From positions 1 through 6,352 of the forward strand of contig CATWBR010000269.1 in NCBI GenBank assembly GCA_958349075.1: DNA of 6,352 bases, read 5' to 3'. Every line of letters starts with the position of its first letter. The stretch's first letter is position 1. Source of the stretch: an uncultured Clostridium sp. (GTDB lineage: Bacteria > Bacillota > Clostridia > Lachnospirales > Lachnospiraceae). The translations under genes and the position numbers were made by a program. The notes under the pieces are model-generated. The model was not told the origin of the DNA and did no database searches. It saw nothing but the letters and a program-made list of their open reading frames with translations. This document shows, in pieces, positions 1 through 4,877 of the stretch.

Positions 1-2
1 TG

Positions 3-119
3 TCAATAGAGTGTAAGGACATACTATTGAAGGAAAATAATGGAATATTAAACAAAATATCAGAAATGACGGCAAACAATAAAAAAAGTGCAAATTTTAT
101 CAGGAATAGTACACACTGA
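3..119 (+). other. Short open stretch at left edge, possible remnant of an RpiR-type regulator N-terminus
   Basis: The frame beginning at position 3 is open for 38 codons and stops with TGA at 117-119; its 5' end lies outside the window. The translated segment MTANNKKSANFIR resembles the conserved N-terminal segment of RpiR/MurR regulators, typically of the form LTxSEKKIADYIL: the T, both K, the A and the I line up, and several other positions are conservative. The helix-turn-helix that should follow is absent in any frame downstream, so if the resemblance is real this is a truncated remnant or a very small protein. Its codons are AT-rich, unlike the operon. It may simply be chance openness in AT-rich DNA. 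Confidence 0.2.
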
Positions 120-130
120 ACCATTTCACC

Positions 131-171
131 CGGAAATTAAAAAATCTTACGGTGTACACGGAAATAAAAAA
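131..171. repeat. Imperfect direct repeat pair, CGGAAAT(T)AAAAAA
   Basis: The motif CGGAAATTAAAAAA (131-144) recurs as CGGAAATAAAAAA (159-171), differing by one T, with starts 28 bases apart. The palindrome GTGTACAC (152-159) ends on the first base of the second copy. Copies about three helical turns apart, upstream of a strong promoter, could be binding sites for a regulator, but A-tracts recur easily in AT-rich DNA. Confidence 0.3.
152..159. promoter_or_regulatory. Short palindrome GTGTACAC, possible operator core
   Basis: This is a perfect 8-bp dyad lying between the two A-rich direct repeats and about 125 bases upstream of the -35 hexamer. A related GTACAC string occurs near 109-114. At this size and distance, activator binding is possible but unproven. 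Confidence 0.2.
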
Positions 172-282
172 CCGACACACAAATCTGCAAATCAGACACT
201 CTAAAATAAAATCGAAATGTAAAACCGTCAAAAAACGCTGTAAGACAACACACTTAAGAGAGGGTTAAAAATCTGACAATTT

Positions 283-311
283 TTGACTTATAAACATTCT
301 GTTGTTACAAT
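283..311 (+). promoter_or_regulatory. Sigma-A promoter with extended -10
   Basis: The -35 hexamer TTGACT (283-288) matches TTGACA at five of six positions. A spacer of exactly 17 bases leads to the -10 hexamer TACAAT (306-311), matching TATAAT at five of six. A TG at 303-304, one base before the hexamer, makes an extended -10. Transcription would begin near 318, leaving a leader of about 45 bases before the EIIA gene, too short for a riboswitch or a large antiterminator. This is the only strong promoter I see and it should drive all eight genes. Mannose-family PTS operons in Firmicutes often use sigma-54 with a LevR-type activator; this one appears not to. Confidence 0.8.
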
Positions 312-358
312 AAGGCCATCGATGATTGGAACGTTCTAAAGAGATTAATAAAACGGGA

Positions 359-363
359 AAGGA
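359..363 (+). promoter_or_regulatory. Ribosome binding site bearing on the EIIA start
   Basis: AAGGA lies at 359-363. It abuts the ATG at 363, too close to serve it, but stands 8 bases before an in-frame GTG at 372, which is ideal spacing. The site therefore argues that translation may begin at GTG 372 (three codons shorter) and not at ATG 363. Confidence 0.45.
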
Positions 364-797
364 TGGCTGAAGTGGAAGAGAGAAAAAGTAAATTGTTCGT
401 CTGTACGCATGGACGGTTTGGTGAAGAACTGATTCGCACGGCAGAAATGATTGTCGGGGAGATCAAGGACATAACGCCGTTTTCGCTGCTTCCGGAGACA
501 TCACCGGAAGAGCTGAAAGAGGCGGTAAGGACCGAACTTGAGAAAAGCAGGGATAAAAGTTTTCTGTGCCTGGTCGATTTGATTGGGGGGACGCCTTTTA
601 ATGTTATGGCTGAATTCCGCAAGGAATATGATATCACGATTGTGACGGGATTAAACCTTCCAATGTTTCTGGAAGCATACGGAGAATTCAACGGGAGGCC
701 GGTGTGTGAAACGGCGGAATGTGCCAGAGAGGCCTTGAAAGACAGCGGACGTGTAATAGAAAGCATAAAAGCAGAGGAGGAAGACAATGGGGGTTGA
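363..797 (+). CDS. PTS mannose/fructose/sorbose-family EIIA component
   Basis: This is the cytoplasmic EIIA domain protein (144 aa) that takes phosphate from HPr on a histidine and passes it to EIIB. The phosphorylated residue is His16 in the motif C-T-H-G-R-F (residues 14-19), matching the THG signature of the family, in which the E. coli mannose EIIA uses His10. The other family blocks are present: D-L-I-G-G-T-P-F-N at 72-80 and T-G-L-N-L-P-M at 95-101. Length is normal for a stand-alone EIIA, so A and B are separate proteins here, as in sorbose and levan-type systems. The start is uncertain: ATG at 363 has no properly spaced ribosome binding site, while GTG at 372 does, giving the active His at residue 13. 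The 3' end overlaps the EIIB gene by 11 bases, implying coupled translation. The sugar specificity cannot be read from EIIA. Confidence 0.93.
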   Translation: MAEVEERKSKLFVCTHGRFGEELIRTAEMIVGEIKDITPFSLLPETSPEELKEAVRTELEKSRDKSFLCLVDLIGGTPFNVMAEFRKEYDITIVTGLNLPMFLEAYGEFNGRPVCETAECAREALKDSGRVIESIKAEEEDNGG

Positions 798-1278
798 ATT
801 AATCCGGGTTGATTTCAGAATGATTCATGGTCAGGTAATGGTTAAGTGGTTAAAACAGACCGGCGCGAAAAAAATAGTCGGAGTCAATGATGCAATTGCA
901 ACCGATCCTTTTCTGGGGGATATTTATAAGATGTCGGCTCCGGTGGGCGTAGACATCGATATTATGACACGGGATCAGGCGGCAGAGCATTTTTGCGGTG
1001 AAATCGGGGAAAAGGTGCTTGTGCTGTTTAAATGTGTGGAGGATGCGGAGTACTGCCTTAAAAAAGGGTTTCCGATGCGTTCACTGCAGATAGGCGGTCT
1101 TGGGGCAGGACCGGGACGGCTCAATGTGTATGGGCCTATTACGCTGGATGCAAAAGATGCCGCAATGCTGAAGGGAATGAGTGATGCCGGGGTTGATGTT
1201 GTATTTCAGCAGGTGCCGGATGAATCCAGTACTTCATTGGAAAAAATATTGAAGAAGTTCGATTTTGGTTTGAGATAG
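787..1278 (+). CDS. PTS mannose/fructose/sorbose-family EIIB component
   Basis: This cytoplasmic protein (163 aa) accepts phosphate from EIIA and donates it to the sugar during transport through EIIC/EIID. The N-terminus carries the family signature R-V-D-F-R-M-I-H-G-Q (residues 7-16), with His14 as the phosphorylated residue; the arginines before it are also kept. Later blocks fit the family: N-D-A-I-A-T-D-P-F (34-42), G-G-L at 103-105 and Q-Q-V-P-D-E (141-146). The loop at 106-111 (G-A-G-P-G-R) is Gly/Pro-rich. Full length is typical. The start ATG has GAGGAGG at 774-780, six bases upstream and inside the EIIA gene, so translation is likely coupled. EIIC begins 9 bases after the stop. The family assignment is secure; the sugar is not predictable. 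Confidence 0.95.
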   Translation: MGVELIRVDFRMIHGQVMVKWLKQTGAKKIVGVNDAIATDPFLGDIYKMSAPVGVDIDIMTRDQAAEHFCGEIGEKVLVLFKCVEDAEYCLKKGFPMRSLQIGGLGAGPGRLNVYGPITLDAKDAAMLKGMSDAGVDVVFQQVPDESSTSLEKILKKFDFGLR

Positions 1279-1287
1279 GAGGAGAGT

Positions 1288-2031
1288 ATGAATTTAATAA
1301 TGGCCTTAACTGCCGGATTATGTTACTTTATTGGCTCGTGCCGGGTTGGTTCCGGTACATACCATTCACTTGGATCGGGCTGCTTTATCGGACTAATCTG
1401 CGGTCTGGTATTTGGAGACGTTCCCAAAGGACTTCTGATCGGGGCAAGCATCAATCTTGTATATCTGGGAGTCGTTGCACCGGGCGGAAATATTCCGACG
1501 GATGAGATTCTGGCCAGCAGCATTGCAATTCCTCTGGCGCTTCAGGGCAATCTGGAGCCGGAAATGGCTGTTACGCTGGCAATGCCGTTTGGAATGCTTG
1601 GGGTGTTCCTGGAGCAGATTCGGAAAACCACAAATATCTACTGGGTACATAAAGCGGATCGTTATGCGGAGGAGGGGAACGACAGGGGGATTTATATGTG
1701 CGGAACCTGGTATCCGCTGGCACTGGCATTTGTACTGCGGTTTGTTCCCGTTTTTACACTTCAGTTTTTTGGCGCGGATGTGATTTACCGTCTGCTGGAA
1801 ATTCTGCCGACATGGCTTACCAGCGGACTGAACGTGGCGGGAGGCATGCTGCCGGCAATCGGCTTTGCAATTATCTTAAAATGCATTGGCAACAAGCTGC
1901 TTCTCCCATACTTTTTTATCGGATTTTTTGCTGTTAAATATCTGGGGATCAATACGATGGCTGCATCGATATTCGGAGGATGCCTGGCCCTCATCATCTA
2001 TTTTAACTCTATGAAAAAGGAGGCGGCATAG
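1288..2031 (+). CDS. PTS mannose/fructose/sorbose-family EIIC membrane permease
   Basis: This is an integral membrane protein (247 aa), one of the two channel subunits that carry the sugar across the cytoplasmic membrane. It is strongly hydrophobic, with segments near residues 1-17, 30-63, 75-108, 140-165 and 185-240. Family motifs are clear: A-P-G-G-N-I-P-T-D-E at 64-73, H-K-A-D-R-Y-A-E-E-G-N at 121-131 before a polar loop, and G-L-N-V-A-G-G-M-L-P-A at 180-190. Length is normal and no residue block is missing. The AGGAGG ribosome binding site overlaps the EIIB stop codon (1277-1282), five bases before the ATG. EIID begins one base after the stop, as expected for subunits made in equal amounts. 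Confidence 0.95.
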   Translation: MNLIMALTAGLCYFIGSCRVGSGTYHSLGSGCFIGLICGLVFGDVPKGLLIGASINLVYLGVVAPGGNIPTDEILASSIAIPLALQGNLEPEMAVTLAMPFGMLGVFLEQIRKTTNIYWVHKADRYAEEGNDRGIYMCGTWYPLALAFVLRFVPVFTLQFFGADVIYRLLEILPTWLTSGLNVAGGMLPAIGFAIILKCIGNKLLLPYFFIGFFAVKYLGINTMAASIFGGCLALIIYFNSMKKEAA

Positions 2032-2032
2032 G

Positions 2033-2884
2033 ATGGAAAATATTATGGAGAATGGAAAGAAACCGGAGATAACCAGACTCAGTAATAAAGAACTGTTCCG
2101 CACTTATATGAGACTCTATATCACGAATGAGATGAGCAATTCTTACGAGCGACTGCAGTCTTTGAACTTCTGTGTCACGGTAGCGCCGCATCTGAAAAAG
2201 TGGTATGCGGATAATCAGGAGGAATACGTCGGCGCCCTTCAGAGACACCTGCAGTTTTATAATACGGAGTCCACAATCGGTTCCATCATCTGCGGCGTGG
2301 TACTTTCGATGGAAGAGCGGAAAGCTCAGGGGGAGGAAATTCCGGAAGAAGCGATTACAGGAATTAAAACCGGCCTTATGGGACCCATGGCCGGAGTGGG
2401 TGATTCCCTGATCCGTTCAACCCTCAAATCCACTATCCTGGCTTTAGCCTGTTCGTTTGCCCTGGCAGGCAATGCCCTGGGGGGCGTCCTGCCGCTGCTG
2501 TATCCGGCAATTATGATTATTGTGGGATATTACATGCTGAAAATCGGATATGAGGTAGGCCGTGAAGCGATTATGAACATCATGAAAACAGGCAAATTTG
2601 CCGCCATCATCCAGGCGACGGGTATAATGGGAATGTTCATGATGGGCGCCCTGTCATCCTCTTATGTGAAGCTGTCGACACCGATCCAGTTTCAGATGGA
2701 AAATGCTGCTAACCCAATTATCATTCAGCAGATTCTGGATGGAATCATACCGGGCCTCCTGCCACTCGGGCTGGTGTTCCTGGTCTACGGTTACCTGTCG
2801 AAAGGCGGGCAGAAGTACAGTAATATTGTATGGCTCATTCTTGCAGCCGCTTTGATTGGAAGCATTATCGGAATATTTGGGTAA
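2033..2884 (+). CDS. PTS mannose/fructose/sorbose-family EIID membrane component
   Basis: This is the second membrane subunit (283 aa), found only in the mannose PTS family; it forms the sugar transporter with EIIC. The cytoplasmic N-terminal part contains the hallmark Y-E-R-L-Q-S-L-N-F (38-46), L-K-K-W-Y (54-58), R-H-L-Q-F-Y-N-T-E (71-79) and K-T-G-L-M-G-P-M-A-G-V-G-D-S-L (112-126). Hydrophobic segments follow near 131-148, 151-168, 188-207, 239-254 and 265-282, and the protein ends directly after the last one. The ATG at 2033 has AAGGAGG at 2017-2023, inside the end of the EIIC gene, nine bases upstream; a second in-frame ATG four codons later is less well placed. The aldolase gene starts 21 bases downstream. 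Confidence 0.95.
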   Translation: MENIMENGKKPEITRLSNKELFRTYMRLYITNEMSNSYERLQSLNFCVTVAPHLKKWYADNQEEYVGALQRHLQFYNTESTIGSIICGVVLSMEERKAQGEEIPEEAITGIKTGLMGPMAGVGDSLIRSTLKSTILALACSFALAGNALGGVLPLLYPAIMIIVGYYMLKIGYEVGREAIMNIMKTGKFAAIIQATGIMGMFMMGALSSSYVKLSTPIQFQMENAANPIIIQQILDGIIPGLLPLGLVFLVYGYLSKGGQKYSNIVWLILAAALIGSIIGIFG

Positions 2885-2905
2885 AGAATAAGGAGGACTT
2901 GATTC

Positions 2906-3784
2906 ATGATTATACCAATGCACATACTTTTGGAGGATGCAAAGAAAAACGGATATGCCGTAGCGGCCCCCAATGTATTTAACAGAGAAACAATTGAAGC
3001 CGCATTCATGGCGGGAAAGAATCTTAAATCTCCTGTCATCCTGGATGTTCATCCGGTGCACGGAATCTATGAATGTGCAGAAATCGCGAGCTTCTACGAA
3101 AAGAAATATCCGGAGGTGGCGGCAGCCCTGAACCTGGATCACGGCAGCGGGTACGAGGTGGTGGTAAATGCAATACATGCCGGATTCTCCTCCGTTATGA
3201 TTGACCGTTCCACCTGCCCTTACAGGCAGAATGCTGACGAGGTGAAGGAGATTGCTAAAATTGCCCATGCGGTGGGGATTTCCGTAGAGGCTGAACTGGG
3301 ACATGTCGGTCAGGGCAATGAATATGAGGAAACGAGGGATTCGGGCCTCACCAGGCTGGAAGAAGCGCTTCCCTTTATAGAAGAGACGGACGCGGACTGT
3401 CTGGCCGTTGCGGTGGGAACTTCCCATGGCGTTTATAAAGGGGAGCCGAAGATTGACTTTGAACTTCTTAAAGTACTGGCAAAACAAATTCCAGTCCCCC
3501 TGGTACTCCATGGCGGCTCCGGTACAGGGGATGACAATCTCCAGAAATCAATCCGGAACGGAATATCGAAAATTAATCTGAATACGGATTTGAATGAGGG
3601 CGGAATCGCCGCCATTAAAGCGGCGTGTGACAAGGACTTTACAAGGATTGTCAAAGGGAAAAACGATGATGAGATGAAAACGGCCCGCATGAATCTTCAG
3701 ATGGTGTTTGCCGAAGGTGCGAAAGGGTGGAAGGAAAAACTGGAATATTACATGAAGCTGTTTAACAGCGTAAACCGCATCTAA
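2906..3784 (+). CDS. Class II (zinc) ketose-bisphosphate aldolase family protein
   Basis: The protein (292 aa) belongs to the class II aldolase family that includes fructose- and tagatose-bisphosphate aldolases and IolJ, which cleave phosphorylated ketoses into a triose phosphate and an aldehyde. The catalytic Asp and first zinc ligand are Asp78-His79 in L-D-H-G; the other zinc ligands are His174 (T-S-H-G-V-Y) and His202 (L-H-G-G-S-G). V-E-A-E-L-G at 127-132 and K-I-N-L-N-T-D at 222-228 (phosphate binding) are kept. Deviations from the common pattern are Asn76 where ALHLDHG usually has His, Arg101 in M-I-D-R-S where Gly is usual, and Q-G-N-E at 136-139 where GG(V/M)ED is usual, so the substrate may differ from fructose bisphosphate. 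AAGGAGG (2890-2896) lies nine bases before the ATG. The neighbouring PTS and dehydrogenases suggest it performs the final cleavage of the imported sugar. No kinase that would make a bisphosphate lies in the window. Confidence 0.9.
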   Translation: MIIPMHILLEDAKKNGYAVAAPNVFNRETIEAAFMAGKNLKSPVILDVHPVHGIYECAEIASFYEKKYPEVAAALNLDHGSGYEVVVNAIHAGFSSVMIDRSTCPYRQNADEVKEIAKIAHAVGISVEAELGHVGQGNEYEETRDSGLTRLEEALPFIEETDADCLAVAVGTSHGVYKGEPKIDFELLKVLAKQIPVPLVLHGGSGTGDDNLQKSIRNGISKINLNTDLNEGGIAAIKAACDKDFTRIVKGKNDDEMKTARMNLQMVFAEGAKGWKEKLEYYMKLFNSVNRI

Positions 3785-3812
3785 TCACCGGGAACAGTGC
3801 AGAAGGCGGTTT
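3772..3812 (+). other. Possible weak hairpin in the widest intergenic gap
   Basis: AAACCGC (3772-3778, the last codons of the aldolase gene) can pair with GCGGTTT (3806-3812), leaving a 27-base loop. The downstream arm is followed by only one more T, so this is not a standard terminator. In the 52-base gap before the dehydrogenase gene it could act as a processing or stability element, or be chance. The large loop makes it weak. Confidence 0.25.
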
Positions 3813-3836
3813 TGCAAAGCAGGGAGGAGAAAGAAT

Positions 3837-4877
3837 ATGGACTTTACAAAAACAGCCGTCCTCCGGGGGAAACAGCAGGTTTCCCTGGAACAGAGGAGAC
3901 TGCCGGAAATGGATGAAAATTCCGTTCTGGTAAAGATACGTGCATGCAATATCTGTACGTCTGAATACGGCGTATATAACGGCAGCCGGACATCGCGTCC
4001 GATGCCCCTGGTCTTCGGCCATGAGTGGTCGGGGGAAGTTCTTAAGGCCGGTTCCCATGTAATGGGATTTAAAGAAGGAGATACGGTCGCCTGCGGATAT
4101 GAATTTGATCCTTACAGCCCGGAGTCTTTGGAGGGAAGGACCGGTGAATGCCGGCATATTAAAACGGCGAATGATTTAAATGCCGACGGATATTACGGGA
4201 ACGCCGGATGCGCGGAATATGCGGTTAAATCACAGGTGGGCCTCTATAAAATCGATCAGTCGGTGGACACGGCTGTCGGCGGACTGTTAGAGCCGGTTGC
4301 CTCCGTCGTGTATGGGCTCAGAAAGCTCCATGTCGAAAAAAACGAGACAATCGCGGTAATCGGTGCGGGGACGATGGGAATTATTAATGCCATTACAGCC
4401 AGGGAATACGGATGCCGCGTCATAATCAGCGAACTTCTCGACAAAAAGCTGGAGACAGCCAGGGCATACGGGTTTGAAGTGATTGACGCAAAAGAGACGG
4501 ATCCGGTCAAAGAGGTTATGCGCCTGACGGACAACAGAGGAGCGGATGCCGTTGTGGTTGCAGTGGGAGCGCAGGCTGCTACGGATCAGGCATTTGAAAT
4601 GCTGAAACCGAAAAGAGGACGGGTTCTGCTGTTTGCCGCAGCGTATCCCAGCCCGAAAATAAGCCTTGATGTGAATACAATCCACTACAGGAAAATCGAT
4701 ATTATCGGAACATTCGGCGCGGATCACTGTGACTTTACGGAGGCGGCGAGACTGATTAATAAGGGGGTGGATTACAGCCGGGTAATCGAGTGCTGCTTTA
4801 AATTTGAGCAGATTGATGAGGCCTTTCAAGCGGCCTGTGCAGTGGGAGCCTACCGTGTATGTGTGAAAATGGATTAG
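3837..4877 (+). CDS. Zinc-type medium-chain alcohol/polyol(-phosphate) dehydrogenase
   Basis: The protein (346 aa) is a medium-chain dehydrogenase/reductase of the sorbitol/threonine/galactitol-phosphate dehydrogenase type, expected to interconvert a polyol (phosphate) and a ketose (phosphate). The N-terminal catalytic domain has C-N-I-C-T-S-E (37-43), G-H-E-W-S-G (61-66) and L-L-E-P-V (150-154); Cys37, His62 and Glu63 or Glu152 would hold the catalytic zinc. The Rossmann fold has G-A-G-T-M-G at 176-181 and Glu199 at the end of the second strand, favouring NAD(H) over NADP(H). The usual four-cysteine structural zinc lobe is missing: only Cys86, Cys105 and Cys125 occur in that region, without the CxxCxxC spacing. 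GGGAGGAG lies just upstream of the ATG (3822-3829). The end overlaps the next gene by 19 bases. SorE (L-sorbose-1-phosphate reductase) also belongs to this superfamily, but is longer and is not obviously the ortholog. Confidence 0.88.
   Translation: MDFTKTAVLRGKQQVSLEQRRLPEMDENSVLVKIRACNICTSEYGVYNGSRTSRPMPLVFGHEWSGEVLKAGSHVMGFKEGDTVACGYEFDPYSPESLEGRTGECRHIKTANDLNADGYYGNAGCAEYAVKSQVGLYKIDQSVDTAVGGLLEPVASVVYGLRKLHVEKNETIAVIGAGTMGIINAITAREYGCRVIISELLDKKLETARAYGFEVIDAKETDPVKEVMRLTDNRGADAVVVAVGAQAATDQAFEMLKPKRGRVLLFAAAYPSPKISLDVNTIHYRKIDIIGTFGADHCDFTEAARLINKGVDYSRVIECCFKFEQIDEAFQAACAVGAYRVCVKMD
4844..4848 (+). promoter_or_regulatory. Weak ribosome binding site for the mannitol-dehydrogenase-family gene
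   Basis: GGGAG stands 10 bases before ATG 4859, inside the preceding dehydrogenase gene. It is weaker than the other sites of the operon. No other ATG, GTG or TTG in this frame precedes the first conserved strand of the protein, so ATG 4859 is the best start. An ATG at 4878, just after the previous stop, is out of frame. Translation probably depends on ribosomes finishing the upstream gene. Confidence 0.5.

Larger units (their letters stand above)
1..282. other. AT-rich upstream region without a confident gene
   Basis: This stretch is clearly AT-rich (31% G+C counted over positions 1-300) compared with about half G+C in the genes that follow. All three forward frames are broken by stops within it, and I see no tRNA, rRNA, riboswitch or CRISPR pattern. 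It contains a short open stretch at the left edge (3-119), a pair of near-identical A-rich direct repeats (131-144 and 159-171) and the 8-bp palindrome GTGTACAC (152-159). It most likely carries the upstream control region of the operon. No convincing sigma-54 -24/-12 element or CcpA cre box was found by eye. Confidence 0.6.

Noticed and set aside
1..124. Minus-strand open frame from ATG at 124 running off the left edge, with a hydrophobic translation
   Set aside because: The hydrophobic look comes from A-rich DNA read backwards as Phe and Leu codons. The only candidate ribosome site (GGGTGA) is one base from the ATG, and nothing is recognisable.
212..245. Possible CcpA cre boxes around AAACCGTCA and AAACGCTG
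   Set aside because: Aligned to TGWAANCGNTNNCA, each needs an extra base or has about four mismatches, so neither is convincing.
322..339. Five-codon leader frame (MIGTF) in the 5' leader
   Set aside because: Too short, without regulatory codons or an attenuator structure after it. Likely chance.
305..787. 160-codon minus-strand frame opposite EIIA
   Set aside because: It is Ser-rich and low in complexity, covers the promoter and the EIIA gene, and shows no recognisable motif.
2654..3511. 285-codon open frame on the minus strand over the end of EIID and the aldolase
   Set aside because: It lies opposite two clearly recognisable genes, its translation shows no family motif, and it has no credible ribosome binding site. 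It is a shadow frame.
3785..3836. Transcription terminator between aldolase and dehydrogenase
   Set aside because: The only hairpin has a 7-bp stem and a 27-base loop and lacks a T-tract, so the operon probably continues through.
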